Assembly (NCBI RefSeq): GCF_030440535.1
Contig: NZ_CP047117.1
Coordinates: 1,488,001 to 1,552,000 of the forward strand
Direction of reading: 5' to 3'
DNA: 64,000 nt
Origin: Corynebacterium capitovis DSM 44611
GTDB taxonomy: Bacteria > Actinomycetota > Actinomycetes > Mycobacteriales > Mycobacteriaceae
This document shows positions 29,578 through 39,298 of the stretch, in pieces. The notes below the pieces were generated by a model. That model ran no database searches, was not told the origin of the DNA, and saw only the letters and a list, made by a program, of their open reading frames with translations. The translations under genes and the position numbers were made by a program. The stretch's first letter is position 1. Each line of letters starts with the position of its first letter.

Positions 29578-30414
29578 TTACACCGCATACGTCCTGCGGA
29601 ACGTCTCTCCAACTTCCGCAGCTAGAGCCTCCGGCTCCATCCCTCGAGTGGCCGCAACGACTCGCGCCGTGTGCCCAATGAGCGACGGTTCATTGCGCGC
29701 GCCGCGGAAAGGCTCGGGCGCCATGTAGGGAGCGTCCGTTTCAATGAGCAGCTGCCCGGGGGGCGTCTCGCCGGCGATCTCGCGCAGCTCGGTGTTGGGC
29801 TTGAACGTCACATTGCCCGCAAAACTGAGGACGTAACCGCGCTCTATCGCCTCACGCGCCACCTCGCGCGGCGAGGAGAAACAGTGGAGGATGACTTCGC
29901 GCGGGCGGGGGGCGTCGCCAAGAATGCGTATGACGTGCGCGTCCGCCTCGCGGTTGTGGATCATGAGTGCCTTTCCCGTCGCGACAGCGAGCTGAATGTG
30001 CCACCGAAACACCTCCTCCTGCACATCAAGGGGGGCGGTCCCGCTCGGGTCATGCGCAATCCAGTAGGAATCCATCCCCGTCTCCCCCACCGCGACGCAT
30101 CGGGGGTCGGCCACCATCTGCGTCAGCCGCTCCCGCGTCGCGTCGTCGGCCTCACCCGCCCGGACAGGGTGTATCGCGCAGGCGGCGAAAACTGCCTCGC
30201 TGTAGTGCGCGGCTTCAAGGGCGCGTTCTGCCTCGTCGAGACCGTCGCCGACCGTGCAGATCCGCTCTACCCCGGCGCGCGCCGCCCGTTCCACCATTGC
30301 CTGGACCTCTGCCTCGTCGACGGCACCGGTAGAAGCCAGGTGCGTGTGGGCGTCGACAAGTCCGGGGATTTTTGCTGCGGGCTCTGGCGTCGGGCGGGGC
30401 TTCTTCTTGCTCAT
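29578..30414 (-). CDS. tatD: TatD-family metal-dependent hydrolase
   Basis: A 278-aa TIM-barrel hydrolase, a putative 3'-5' DNA exonuclease. Metal ligands are DAHTHL (HxH), GETGMD, MIHNRE, ILHCFS and ETDAPYMAPEP. The start at 30414 is chosen because the preceding frame lies over the divergent gene and because a TAGGCT box lies 7 nt upstream. It heads the tatD-rpfB-ksgA-ispE cluster. TatD proteins are linked to DNA repair and quality control; direct evidence in corynebacteria is not known to me. Confidence 0.92.
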   Translation of the reverse strand: MSKKKPRPTPEPAAKIPGLVDAHTHLASTGAVDEAEVQAMVERAARAGVERICTVGDGLDEAERALEAAHYSEAVFAACAIHPVRAGEADDATRERLTQMVADPRCVAVGETGMDSYWIAHDPSGTAPLDVQEEVFRWHIQLAVATGKALMIHNREADAHVIRILGDAPRPREVILHCFSSPREVAREAIERGYVLSFAGNVTFKPNTELREIAGETPPGQLLIETDAPYMAPEPFRGARNEPSLIGHTARVVAATRGMEPEALAAEVGETFRRTYAV

Positions 30415-30427
30415 ACGATAGAGCCTA
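30414..30427. promoter_or_regulatory. Overlapping divergent leaderless promoters (tatD and DUF3806 gene)
   Basis: TACGAT at 30414-30419 (plus) ends 7 nt before ATG 30427. TAGGCT at 30422-30427 (minus) ends 7 nt before ATG 30414. The two start codons are only 12 bases apart and each -10 box overlaps the other gene's first codon. Confidence 0.55.
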
Positions 30428-30822
30428 TGGCATTTAGCGACATCGACCCGCAGACCCGCACACAAATAGACCGCGACCTCGCCGAGGCAGCTGGGCGCGG
30501 GATTGGCGGCACCCCCCGCGACGTGGCGGAGACCTTTGAATCCACCCTGGCGGACTATTTATCGCTCGACCCTGACCTCCAGCGCACGTTCCCGCGTGGC
30601 GAGACGGCCCGGATGTACGGGACAGCGCTGGGAGAGGCCTTCGTCCGCGAGCACGGGTACTCGTGGGCCTATCTTGACGACGACTACGGCACCGACCTGG
30701 TTGTCAACCGGGGAGACTCGTACACCGCTCCCCTCGTCGTCGTTAGCGCCCGCTTCGACGACGACGCCCCCGGCAAGCTGACCACCTTCGTCGATCGTTT
30801 CCTAGACGCACACCCCGCCTAG
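30427..30822 (+). CDS. DUF3806-like small protein
   Basis: A 131-aa soluble protein that looks like the DUF3806 group: an acidic N-terminal helix, then the GTALGEAFVREHGYSWAYLDDDYGTDLVV segment (cited in outline: an E-x-x-V...W-x-x-L-D-D-D-x-G-T-D pattern), and a C-terminal VDRFL. Function unknown. The ATG at 30427 is used because of the leaderless box; the frame is open over the tatD antisense, which is not coding. Its stop overlaps the convergent MFS gene by 4 bases. Confidence 0.7.
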   Translation: MAFSDIDPQTRTQIDRDLAEAAGRGIGGTPRDVAETFESTLADYLSLDPDLQRTFPRGETARMYGTALGEAFVREHGYSWAYLDDDYGTDLVVNRGDSYTAPLVVVSARFDDDAPGKLTTFVDRFLDAHPA

Positions 30823-32030
30823 CGGCGCAACTCGTCCTCAATAAACACAGGCCGCGCCGCGACGACCCCAAGCGCGCCCATGATCAGGGCGAGGACAATG
30901 AGCACCAGCAGGATGGGGCGGAAAGAACCAACCGCGCCGTACGCGAGGCCCACCGCAAACGGCCCAGCCGCCGCGAGGACGTAACCCACAGGCTGCACAA
31001 AGCCGGCAAGGCGCGCGGTGACTAGCGCCGAACGTGTCCGCGCCGGGATAAGGGAGATGGCAAGCGGGAAACACCAGCCGCCGAAGCCGAGGACGACGCA
31101 CCAAAACAGAGGAGCAGACGCGGGGGCGAGCAGCACCCCGGTGTACCCCGCCGCGGTCAGTAGCCCGAACGCGATGACCAACGGGCTCAAGGTGCGCGCC
31201 CGCGAGATGACCGTTGGAAGAATCAGCCCGCCGCCAGCGCCGATCAAACCGATAATGGACAGCCCGATCGCTGCGTCGGAGCTCGACGCCCCCGCCTGGG
31301 TCAGCATCGCGGGCAGCCAGCCCATTTGTATGTATGCGTTCATCGACTGCAAGCCGAAGAAGAACATGAGGGCCACAACGGTGCGCGAGCGGTAGATTTT
31401 GCCTTCAGCCCCGCCGGAGGGGTCGTCCCCGTCAGCGGACCCCTCTGGCGCCGGCGCGTCGCGGCCGACACGCGCCCAGACAAGAAGCCACACGGCGAGC
31501 TGCGCCACGGCGGTGGCTCCCCATAAGCCCAGCGTCGCCTGCCAGGTGTCCGTCACGAGAGCACTGAGCGGCCCGACGGCCGCCGACAGCGACAGCGTGA
31601 CGGAGTACACGGTTGTGAGCGCAACGATCTGCTTCCCGCCGTACTGCTTAATCCACGCGGGGAGCAACACGTTTGCCAGCGCGATCCCCGCGGCAACGGC
31701 GAGGGTAGCGAGGATAAACAGTGACAACCCCGGCGCGAATGGACGCAGGACGAGCCCGACAGTTATCGCCAAACCCGCGGCAACGAGGGCCGGGGTGAAA
31801 CCCACCTGCCGCGCGAGAGGCACCGCGCTGACACCGAAGATGAAGAAGCACAGACCGGGCAGCGAGGTGATCACCCCGCCTATCGACGCCGGCGCACCGT
31901 AGAAAGCGATGACCTGGTCGAGGACCGGCCCGACTGATGCAACACCCGCCCGCAAATTGATCGCCGCGGAGACGACCGCAGCGAAAAGTAGCGTGATTGG
32001 AAGCGCCCGCACTACTGCACCGGTGCCCAT
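30819..32030 (-). CDS. MFS transporter, CynX/NimT family
   Basis: A 403-aa membrane protein with about 12 hydrophobic segments and a charged central loop ([19 protein letters not shown]) between the two halves. The TM1 region [16 protein letters not shown] and the [16 protein letters not shown] segment match CynX/NimT carriers, which handle cyanate, 2-nitroimidazole or related anions. The substrate is not evident. ATG 32030 lies within metG (19-base overlap); a GTG at 32012 that shares bases with the metG stop is an alternative start. It is probably transcribed from the metG promoter. Confidence 0.85.
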   Translation of the reverse strand: MGTGAVVRALPITLLFAAVVSAAINLRAGVASVGPVLDQVIAFYGAPASIGGVITSLPGLCFFIFGVSAVPLARQVGFTPALVAAGLAITVGLVLRPFAPGLSLFILATLAVAAGIALANVLLPAWIKQYGGKQIVALTTVYSVTLSLSAAVGPLSALVTDTWQATLGLWGATAVAQLAVWLLVWARVGRDAPAPEGSADGDDPSGGAEGKIYRSRTVVALMFFFGLQSMNAYIQMGWLPAMLTQAGASSSDAAIGLSIIGLIGAGGGLILPTVISRARTLSPLVIAFGLLTAAGYTGVLLAPASAPLFWCVVLGFGGWCFPLAISLIPARTRSALVTARLAGFVQPVGYVLAAAGPFAVGLAYGAVGSFRPILLVLIVLALIMGALGVVAARPVFIEDELRR

Positions 32031-33871
32031 TCAGGGCCCGTCACGCCTAGCTCGGGGTCGAGCTTTGCAATCAACGGCTTCGGCTTGCTCAGCGGAGTGC
32101 CCGGCTTGACGTCCACCCGGGCCCACGTCGCCTGCTGGCCCCGGTAGTCACCCGTGATGGTGCGGTACGTCCGGCCGCGTTCGGGCAAACCGACACCGAC
32201 CAGCTCGAGGGGAGTGTCGTCGACAACTTCCTCAATGCGGGGAGCAGCCGCCCATTCCCCTCTCCTGCCGAGCGTCTCGTGGACCTGCTGGGCAATGTGC
32301 GGCAGGAAGGGGGTGAGCATGGCGTTGCAGTCGGATACGACTTGCAGGGCCGTCCACAGCACGGTGGCTAGGCGCTCCCGCTGGGTGTCGTCTTTTGCCA
32401 ACTTCCACGGTTCTTGCTCGGCGATGTACGCGTTCGCTTCACCCACAACGTGCATAATCTGCGTGATCGCCGACTTGAACCTGGCGCGGGAAAGATCCTC
32501 CCCCGCCGAGTCGAAGGTGCGGCTGGCAAGGTCCAGGATCGCGGAATCCGCTTCGCTCAACTCACTTGGCGACGGAACCTGGCCAAAGTTTTTGTGCGCC
32601 ATAGACACCGTCCGGTTCACCAGGTTGCCCCAGCCGTTGGCCAGTTCGTTGTTGACCCGTCGTACGAACTCGTCCCACGTGAAGTCGGTGTCGTTGTTCT
32701 CCGGCCCTGCCACCGCGATGAAGTAGCGCAGCGGGTCCGGGCCAAATTCTGCCAAGAAGTCCTTAACGTAAATCACCACCCCCTTGGAGGAAGAGAACTT
32801 GGACCCGGACATCGTGAGGAACTCCGAGGACACGACCTCAGTGGGCAGGTTGAGCTGGCCAAGGGCGTGCGTGGCGCCGCCCTTGTCCCCTCGTCCGGCG
32901 TAGCCGAGAAGCTCCGCGGGCCAGATTTGAGAGTGGAACGTGATGTTGTCCTTGCCCATGAAGTAGTAACCGCGAGTGTCGGGGTCCTGCCAGAAATCCT
33001 TCCATGCCTCCGGGTTGCCCGAACGGGTCGCCCATTCGATGGAGGCGGAGAGGTAACCCACCACCGCGTCGAACCACACATACAGTTTCTTTGATGCGTC
33101 GTCCTCCCAGCCTTCGACGGGCACGGGAATGCCCCAGTCGATGTCGCGGGTCATGGCCCGCGGGCGCATGTCCTCTAGGAGGTTAAGAGAGAACTTCAGC
33201 ACGTTCGGGCGCCAATCCTCGCGGGTTTCTAGCCACGCCTTCAGGGCGTCGTGAAGCGCGGGCAAATCGAGCATAAAGTGCTCGGTCTCGACGAATTGTG
33301 GCGTCTCACCGTTGATCTTAGACACCGGGCAGATGAGGTCGGCCGGGTCCAGCTGGTTGCCGCAGGTATCACACTGGTCCCCGCGCGCGTCGGTGGCCCC
33401 GCAAATGGGACAGGTTCCTTCGATGTACCGGTCCGGAAGCGTGCGCCCCGTCGACGGGGAGATCGCACCCTTCGTTGTCTCCTTCACCATGTACCCATTT
33501 GCGTACAAGCCCCTGAACAGCTCTTGCACGACCGCGTAGTGGTTCCGTGTGGTCGTACGGGTAAACAGGTCGTAGGACAGGCCAAGACCGGCTAAGTCGT
33601 CCACGATCTGGGCGTTGTAACGGTCGGCGAGCTCCCCCACGCCCACGCCCTCCTTGTCGGCTTGGACGAGAAGGGGGGTGCCGTGTTCGTCCGTTCCCGA
33701 GACCATGAGGACGTTATTGCCGGCCATGCGCTGGTAGCGCGCAAAGACGTCGGAGGGTACGCCAAAACCGGCGACGTGTCCGATGTGGCGCGGGCCGTTC
33801 GCGTAGGGCCACGCAACGCACACCAAGATGTTGCGCACAGAAGAAGCGGAAGAGTCTGTCTCGGAAATCAT
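32012..33871 (-). CDS. metG: Methionyl-tRNA synthetase
   Basis: A 619-aa class I synthetase that charges tRNA-Met in the cytosol. The HIGH motif lies in [14 protein letters not shown], the CP domain has a four-cysteine zinc knuckle ([17 protein letters not shown]), and the KMSKS loop reads KFSSSKG. The anticodon-binding helical domain follows to the end; the EMAP-like tRNA-binding extension of some bacteria is absent. The ATG is not preceded by a clear ribosome binding site. Order metG then MFS on the same strand. Confidence 0.96.
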   Translation of the reverse strand: MISETDSSASSVRNILVCVAWPYANGPRHIGHVAGFGVPSDVFARYQRMAGNNVLMVSGTDEHGTPLLVQADKEGVGVGELADRYNAQIVDDLAGLGLSYDLFTRTTTRNHYAVVQELFRGLYANGYMVKETTKGAISPSTGRTLPDRYIEGTCPICGATDARGDQCDTCGNQLDPADLICPVSKINGETPQFVETEHFMLDLPALHDALKAWLETREDWRPNVLKFSLNLLEDMRPRAMTRDIDWGIPVPVEGWEDDASKKLYVWFDAVVGYLSASIEWATRSGNPEAWKDFWQDPDTRGYYFMGKDNITFHSQIWPAELLGYAGRGDKGGATHALGQLNLPTEVVSSEFLTMSGSKFSSSKGVVIYVKDFLAEFGPDPLRYFIAVAGPENNDTDFTWDEFVRRVNNELANGWGNLVNRTVSMAHKNFGQVPSPSELSEADSAILDLASRTFDSAGEDLSRARFKSAITQIMHVVGEANAYIAEQEPWKLAKDDTQRERLATVLWTALQVVSDCNAMLTPFLPHIAQQVHETLGRRGEWAAAPRIEEVVDDTPLELVGVGLPERGRTYRTITGDYRGQQATWARVDVKPGTPLSKPKPLIAKLDPELGVTGPEWAPVQ

Positions 33872-33902
33872 GGAACCAGCATAAATGACCGGCCCATACC
33901 CG

Positions 33903-35669
33903 CTAGTCGACGCCCTGCCGCCGCCCGCGCGACGTCACGAGACCCTTCTTTTGTTTCGTGCGGCGGTCCGTCTTGCGCTGCTCCCGGTGGATGCGGCGTT
34001 CGATGGCGAGCTGCCGGGCGAATCGCTCCTGCTCCTTCTTGTCCAGGTAGATCGTGTCGTTGGACATGTCTTTCACGATCGCGAACATGAGGGCGATGAG
34101 GATGAGAAGGAAGGGCGTGGCGGCCACGATGGTGACCGACTGAAGGGCGCTCAGGGCGTCTTCCCCGCCGGCGATCAGCAATGTGAGACCCACCCCGGCT
34201 GTGGCTAGCCCCCACACGCCCGAAAGCCACGGTTTAGCGTCGGACTTCCCGTTTTGAGACAGGGACGCCATCACCGTCGAGGCGGAGTCCGCCGAGGTGA
34301 TAAAGAACGTAGCGAGGAGAACCATCGCGCAGATTCCGGCGATGTAACCGCCTGGGAGCGAATGGAGGAGCCCAAAGAGCTGTTCCTCCGCCACCCCGGA
34401 GCCGTAGATGGAGTGGCCGTCCTGTTCCGCTTTGATCGCGCTGCCACCGAAAATGACAAACCATACCGTCGAAAGCAGCGAGGGGACCAAGAGCACTCCC
34501 AGGCAAAACTCCCGGATCGTGCGCCCGCGGGAAATACGGGCAAGGAAGGTACCGACGAACGGTGACCAAGAGATCCACCACGCCCAGTAGAAAATGGTCC
34601 ACGAGGATAAGAACCCGCCTGCGGTGCCATCGGCGCTAGACGCCGTGCGACCGGCGATGTAGAAGAACTGATCCAGGTAAGAACCAATCGCGGTGGGCAG
34701 CAAGTTTAACAGGCTCACTGTTGGCCCTACCGCGAAAACGAACACCGCGAGTACCGCAGCGATGACCATGTTTACGTTGGACAGGATCCGGATGCCTGTA
34801 CCCACCCCGGACATCGCGGAGAGCAGAAAAGCCAGGGTGAGCACCGCGACGATACTGACCGTAAGCTGCGTGGACGGGCTTTCAACCAAGCCGGAGGCCC
34901 GCAGACCAGAGGTGATCTGCAGGGCTCCGAGGCCCAGCGAACAGGCGGTGCCGAAGATCGTGGCGAAGATTGCTAGGCCGTCAATAGCCTTGCCCACGGG
35001 GCCAGCCACTCGCTTCTCCCCAATTAGCGGGACAAACGCGCTGGACAGCAGTTGCTTACGCCCCAGCCGAAACGTCGAGTAAGCGATGGCGAGGCCCAGG
35101 ATGGCATAAATCGCCCAGGGGTGGAGGGTCCAATGGAACATTGTCTGCGCCATGGAGGTTCCCACCTCGTGGCTGGGGCGGCCAGGGACTCCTTCGCGAT
35201 ACATCGCCAGCGGCTCCGAGGCACCGTAAAACATCAGGCCGATTCCCATCCCCGCAGCAAACATCATGGAGATCCACGACGTGGTCTTGAATTCGGGCCG
35301 TTCGTCGGGCCCGCCCAACCTGATGCTGCCGAAGCTGGAGAACGCGATGAACAGGACGAAGAAGACAAACACTGTGCCAAACAACACGAAGGCCCAGCCG
35401 AGATTGTCGATTACCCAGCTAAATGACGTGTCGGCGAACGAGGAAAAACTGCCCGCGCCGGCTAATCCCCACGTCACCAGGGCGACGATGATCCCCGCGA
35501 GCGGGATGATGATGGCCCAGTCGACGGGAGCGTTTTCGTCCTCCGCCGCGAGAGGCTCGGGTGTTTCCGCGCCCGAGTAGTTCGCGAGGGTGCCGGTTCG
35601 GTCGGCGTGCAACAGGGAGGCAAGCTCGCTGGTCGCGGTTTGCTCGCCCGGGGGCGTGGATTCGGCCAT
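33903..35669 (-). CDS. betP: BetP-type glycine betaine transporter (BCCT family)
   Basis: A 588-aa Na+-coupled betaine carrier very close to C. glutamicum BetP. The N-terminal tail is acidic, followed by 12 TM segments. Landmarks: [21 protein letters not shown], where the glycines form the betaine/Na+ site, the tryptophans in [18 protein letters not shown], and [11 protein letters not shown]. The C-terminal tail of about 45 residues is strongly basic ([19 protein letters not shown]), the osmosensing element of BetP. It should import glycine betaine on hyperosmotic shock. It lies 53 bases after rsmI. Confidence 0.95.
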   Translation of the reverse strand: MAESTPPGEQTATSELASLLHADRTGTLANYSGAETPEPLAAEDENAPVDWAIIIPLAGIIVALVTWGLAGAGSFSSFADTSFSWVIDNLGWAFVLFGTVFVFFVLFIAFSSFGSIRLGGPDERPEFKTTSWISMMFAAGMGIGLMFYGASEPLAMYREGVPGRPSHEVGTSMAQTMFHWTLHPWAIYAILGLAIAYSTFRLGRKQLLSSAFVPLIGEKRVAGPVGKAIDGLAIFATIFGTACSLGLGALQITSGLRASGLVESPSTQLTVSIVAVLTLAFLLSAMSGVGTGIRILSNVNMVIAAVLAVFVFAVGPTVSLLNLLPTAIGSYLDQFFYIAGRTASSADGTAGGFLSSWTIFYWAWWISWSPFVGTFLARISRGRTIREFCLGVLLVPSLLSTVWFVIFGGSAIKAEQDGHSIYGSGVAEEQLFGLLHSLPGGYIAGICAMVLLATFFITSADSASTVMASLSQNGKSDAKPWLSGVWGLATAGVGLTLLIAGGEDALSALQSVTIVAATPFLLILIALMFAIVKDMSNDTIYLDKKEQERFARQLAIERRIHREQRKTDRRTKQKKGLVTSRGRRQGVD

Positions 35670-35722
35670 AAAATCGACTCTCCTTCAAGAGCTTTCGGGG
35701 AAAATGGCTGCCAATTCGCAGG

Positions 35723-36598
35723 CTAACGCACTCTGTTTCGGGCGGCCAACGCCGCCTCGTAGAGCTCACCCGCTTTTATGCCGTTGGCGCGGGCGAGTTC
35801 TTTCGCGGCGTCTTTCAACCTCTCTCCCGCCTCTTCCCGCTGGAGCACCTGCCCGACCACGGTAGCCACGTCTTCTGCGCCCGGGTTAGCATCCGCCGCG
35901 CCCTCGATCACCACAGTGACTTCCCCCCGCAATCCGTCGGCGGCCCACTGTGCTAATTCTCCTAAGGGGGCGCGTTTGACCTCCTCAAACGCTTTCGTCA
36001 GCTCGCGGCACACCGCCGCCCGGCGCGCGGACCCGAGGATCGCGGCGGCATCGGCAAGCGTTGTGCCCACGCGGTGCGGGGAGTCGAAGAAGCACACCGC
36101 TCTCGTCTCCCCGCGCAGGGACTCCAGCCATTGTCTGCGCGCGCCTTGCTTGCGCGGAGCGAAACCGTCGAAAATGAACCGGCCCACGTTTAACCCGCTG
36201 AGCGCCAGCGCCGTTGTCACCGCGGAGGGCCCCGGAACGCACGTAACGGGCACACCTGCGTCATGGGCCGCTGCGACAAGCGCATGGCCTGGGTCCGACA
36301 CGAGGGGCATTCCTGCATCGGACACCACGAGCACGGTCCCAGAACGAGCGGCGTCAATGAGTTCAGCAGCTCGGCCCCGCTCATTGTGGTCGAAGTTGGA
36401 CACAACCCGCCCGCGAAGCGTCACGCCGAGCGCTGTCGCGAGGGAGCGGACCCGGCGCGTGTCCTCCGCGGCGATGACGTCGGCGGTGGAAAGGGCGTCG
36501 ATAAGGCGGGGCGAGGCATCGGCCAGGTTGCCCAGCGGGGTCGCAGCAACGACGATGCCGTTCGGGCTCGTGTGACTGGGGTGAGAGGTCTCGCTCAT
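35723..36598 (-). CDS. rsmI: 16S rRNA (cytidine1402-2'-O)-methyltransferase
   Basis: A 291-aa RsmI that methylates the ribose of C1402 in the decoding centre of 16S rRNA. Landmarks: VVAATPLGNLADASPRL, AEDTRRVRSLA, VSDAGMPLVSDPGHAL and PGPSAVTTALALSG, the SAM pocket of the tetrapyrrole-methylase fold. ATG 36598 is used; an ATG at 36610 is also open. It is divergent from pmt with 35 bases between starts, the same arrangement as mycobacterial Rv1002c/Rv1003. Confidence 0.94.
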   Translation of the reverse strand: MSETSHPSHTSPNGIVVAATPLGNLADASPRLIDALSTADVIAAEDTRRVRSLATALGVTLRGRVVSNFDHNERGRAAELIDAARSGTVLVVSDAGMPLVSDPGHALVAAAHDAGVPVTCVPGPSAVTTALALSGLNVGRFIFDGFAPRKQGARRQWLESLRGETRAVCFFDSPHRVGTTLADAAAILGSARRAAVCRELTKAFEEVKRAPLGELAQWAADGLRGEVTVVIEGAADANPGAEDVATVVGQVLQREEAGERLKDAAKELARANGIKAGELYEAALAARNRVR

Positions 36599-36620
36599 GC
36601 GTCCCAGCATGGCACACCAG

Positions 36621-36626
36621 TAGTAT
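36621..36626 (+). promoter_or_regulatory. -10 box TAGTAT, probable leaderless start of pmt
   Basis: TAGTAT is followed by 7 nt and the GTG at 36634, without a Shine-Dalgarno. Confidence 0.5.
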
Positions 36627-36633
36627 CCATTGG

Positions 36634-38208
36634 GTGAAATGGACAGCCCCCGCCGCTCGGCCCCCGGCTCGACCTCGTGCCCCCCAGCCCCCGTCTGTCC
36701 CCTGGTCGCGCCGGGACAGTCTGACGGTAGCCTCGGTCGGAGTGGTGGCGCTGTGCACCCGGTTTATCGGGCTGACCCTGCCGACCGCCGGCGGGACGCC
36801 CATTTTCGACGAGAAGCACTACGTCCCCCAGGCCTGGGACATGGTGCGATCGTGGCTCGGGCCCGCCCTTGGGGGCATCGAATCGAACCCCGGTTACGGG
36901 CTAGTCGTTCACCCTCCCTTGGGCAAGCAGCTACTCGCGGTCGGCGAAGCTCTCTTCGGGTACACCCCGCTGGGCTGGAGATTCATGACCGCTCTGTTTG
37001 GGGCAGCCACGATCGTAGCCATCATGCTCCTGTGCCGCCGCCTCACCCAGTCGACCACGATTGCCCTCTTTGCCGGCGTGATGGCACTTTGCGATGGCGT
37101 TCTCCTCGTCGCGGCGAAGTTCGGGATGCTCGACATTTTCCAGGTCTTCTTCATCGTTGCGGCGGCCTGGGCTCTGGTGGGAGACATGAGGCAGGTCCAC
37201 CAGCGCGTCCACGACGCATATTCGCGCGGCACCGATGTGAAGGGAGCGTTCGGTCCCCGCTTCGGGGTGCGCTGGTGGCGCTTCACCGCCGGTGTCTTCC
37301 TCGGCCTCTCCCTGTCGGTGAAGTGGTCGGGGTTGTACTACATCGCGTTCTTCGGTCTGCTCAGCGTGGGCTGGGACGCGTGGTTACGCAGCAAGTACGG
37401 GGCGCGCCGCCCACTGGCCGGGGCGCTTCTTCGCGACGCCCCCGCGGCCTTCGCTTCCCTCGTGATCGTTCCCGTTGCGCTGTACCTGTGGTCGTGGCGC
37501 GCGTGGTTTGCTTCCGAGACCTCGGTCTACCGCCACGCCGCTACGGACGGCACGATCACCGCCAGCCAGTGGCCGTGGTTGTCGGGGCTGCCCGACCCCC
37601 TGGCTAGTTGGCTTTATTACCAGCTCTCGGTTTTGGAGTTCCACGGTTCGTTGACGTCGTCAAGTGGGCATTCGCACCCGTGGGACTCCAAACCCTGGGC
37701 CTGGCTGGTCGCGGCGCGGCCCATCCTCTACTACTCGTCGACGGGCATCGATTGCGGGGGCCATACCTGCCGCGAGATGATCTACCTCTTCGGCACGCCA
37801 CCAATCTGGTGGCTCACGGTACCCGTGCTCTTGTGGGCGTTGTGGGCGTGGGTGACGCGGCGCGACGGCCGGGTGGTCGTCCCCCTTGTCGCCTTCGCCG
37901 CGGGATTTCTTCCCTGGCTGGCGGCCTATGACCGGCAGATGTACTTCTTCTACGCGACGGCGCTTGTCCCGTTTACGATCGTGCTGCTCGCCCTCGCCCT
38001 TGGGCGCCTGTCCAGTGCAGGAAGTCCGATCCACACCGGGTGGGTGAGACGCCTCGCCGGGTATCCCATCACGACGGGCCAGCTCGCGGTCGTGTGTTAC
38101 CTCGCCGCCGTCGTGGCGTTCTTCGTTTATTGGGCGCCAATTCTCTACGGCTTCGCCGTGCCGGAGGGCTACTACCAATCACTCATGTGGCTGCCTAGCT
38201 GGAAGTAG
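36634..38208 (+). CDS. pmt: Protein O-mannosyltransferase (GT39)
   Basis: A 524-aa polytopic enzyme that moves mannose from polyprenyl-phosphomannose to Ser/Thr of proteins being secreted by Sec. The first extracytoplasmic loop has the PIFDEKHYVPQ motif, whose Asp-Glu pair is the catalytic site of PMT enzymes. HPPLGKQL follows, and about 11 TM segments run to the C-terminus ending in SLMWLPSWK. The GTG start is supported by the leaderless -10 box. It converges with the zinc-finger membrane gene (14-base overlap). Confidence 0.94.
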   Translation: MKWTAPAARPPARPRAPQPPSVPWSRRDSLTVASVGVVALCTRFIGLTLPTAGGTPIFDEKHYVPQAWDMVRSWLGPALGGIESNPGYGLVVHPPLGKQLLAVGEALFGYTPLGWRFMTALFGAATIVAIMLLCRRLTQSTTIALFAGVMALCDGVLLVAAKFGMLDIFQVFFIVAAAWALVGDMRQVHQRVHDAYSRGTDVKGAFGPRFGVRWWRFTAGVFLGLSLSVKWSGLYYIAFFGLLSVGWDAWLRSKYGARRPLAGALLRDAPAAFASLVIVPVALYLWSWRAWFASETSVYRHAATDGTITASQWPWLSGLPDPLASWLYYQLSVLEFHGSLTSSSGHSHPWDSKPWAWLVAARPILYYSSTGIDCGGHTCREMIYLFGTPPIWWLTVPVLLWALWAWVTRRDGRVVVPLVAFAAGFLPWLAAYDRQMYFFYATALVPFTIVLLALALGRLSSAGSPIHTGWVRRLAGYPITTGQLAVVCYLAAVVAFFVYWAPILYGFAVPEGYYQSLMWLPSWK

Positions 38209-38845
38209 GGCCTGAACCGAGGGCGCTCCATAACCTAGCGGCGTCAACCCCCCTATCTGCCGCCCACGTCACGGCTAGCGCGAAGAGGGAAAACAGAAGG
38301 ATCGCTACGTGGCCCAGCGCCGAGCCGGCCTCGCCGTCGACGGCATCGCGCACGGCAAACCCGAGAGTAAAGGTGAACATCGTGCCCACGACGAGCGCGA
38401 TCCCGGGAATAAACCGCGGCTTCCACGCGGCGAAACCAAGCGCCACCGCCACGCCCAGTCGCTGCGAGGAGGTGGAGACGAGCAGTCGCGCCAACTCGGC
38501 GTCGGCGTCCCAGTCCACCCCTGTGAGCAGTCCGACCGCCCACATAACCCACACCACGGCAGCACTGCCAAGAAGCACGCGACCCACAGCGACGACGAGC
38601 GCCCGGCGCCGTGACACCCTCCGCCACTCGCTCTCGACACCGGCGAGGATGACCTGGGATAAATCACGCGGAGGCTCGAACTGCCCCACCCGCAGGGTCC
38701 GTGAGAGCGTGAGAAGCTGATCCCAATACCGGCGGCATTCCTCGCAGTGCTCGAGGTGAGCATCAACGACGGCCCAGTCCAGCGTGGACGGCTCCCCGTC
38801 GACCCGAGCTGATAGAGCGGCCTGCACCTCCTCATGTTCAACCAC
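38195..38845 (-). CDS. zf-HC2 anti-sigma-like membrane protein
   Basis: A 216-aa protein. Residues 1-65 carry the ZAS signature HLEHCEEC (HxxxCxxC), typical of zinc-containing anti-sigma factors that bind ECF sigma factors and respond to thiol stress. After a basic stretch come about four TM segments, more than the single one of classical anti-sigmas. No sigma factor gene lies beside it. The GTG start lies inside the DoxX gene end (8-base overlap), so the pair is translationally coupled. Confidence 0.8.
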   Translation of the reverse strand: MVEHEEVQAALSARVDGEPSTLDWAVVDAHLEHCEECRRYWDQLLTLSRTLRVGQFEPPRDLSQVILAGVESEWRRVSRRRALVVAVGRVLLGSAAVVWVMWAVGLLTGVDWDADAELARLLVSTSSQRLGVAVALGFAAWKPRFIPGIALVVGTMFTFTLGFAVRDAVDGEAGSALGHVAILLFSLFALAVTWAADRGVDAARLWSALGSGPTSS

Positions 38846-39245
38846 GCGCCATCACCCCGTCCAGGCTCGCACGCCCGGAGCCGAAGACAACGACGACGAG
38901 GAGGGCCGCCGCAAGCACCACGGGGTACTCGATCCCGCCTGTCTCTACAAAGAACCCGTGGCCAAGGTGCACGAAATACGCTGCGGCCGCGGTGAGAAGG
39001 AACAAAACGGCCGCGACCAGGGTGGTAAGCAGCCCGATGATTAAGAGGGACCCGCCGACGAGCTCGCACGCCCCGGCGAGGTAGGAGGAAAGAGCGGGTT
39101 GTGGCACCCCCGCCTCCGCCAATTGCGCGGCGGAGGCGCTCATTCCCGTTTCAAACCAACGGCGGTAGCCATGTGCGACGAAAACCGCCCCGACGACGAG
39201 GCGCAGGACGAGAAGGGTGAAATCACGAACTGCGGGCCTGTTCAT
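38838..39245 (-). CDS. DoxX-family membrane protein
   Basis: A 135-aa four-TM DoxX protein. Key stretches are VLRLVVGAVFVAHGYRRWFE (TM1, HG motif), the ACELVGGSLLIIGLLT segment (TM2), and AAYFVHLGHGFFVETGGIEYPVVL, where VHLGHGFF is characteristic. DoxX proteins are linked to thiol/redox stress complexes in mycobacteria; a specific function is unproven here. ATG 39245 gives the family-like start; the frame is open to 39284. Confidence 0.88.
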   Translation of the reverse strand: MNRPAVRDFTLLVLRLVVGAVFVAHGYRRWFETGMSASAAQLAEAGVPQPALSSYLAGACELVGGSLLIIGLLTTLVAAVLFLLTAAAAYFVHLGHGFFVETGGIEYPVVLAAALLVVVVFGSGRASLDGVMARG

Positions 39246-39298
39246 GCACATAAGAGTACAGATGGAACCAAACTGCCAAAGCACGAGTCAAAGAGGTT

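Noticed and set aside
35670-35722. MtrA or osmotic control site before betP
   Set aside because: The 53-base gap after rsmI shows no GTAAC repeats; control, if any, would lie inside rsmI and cannot be identified by eye.
36630-37607. 325-codon frame overlapping pmt in another frame
   Set aside because: Arginine-rich frame-shifted reading of pmt; pmt has TM segments and the catalytic DE motif.
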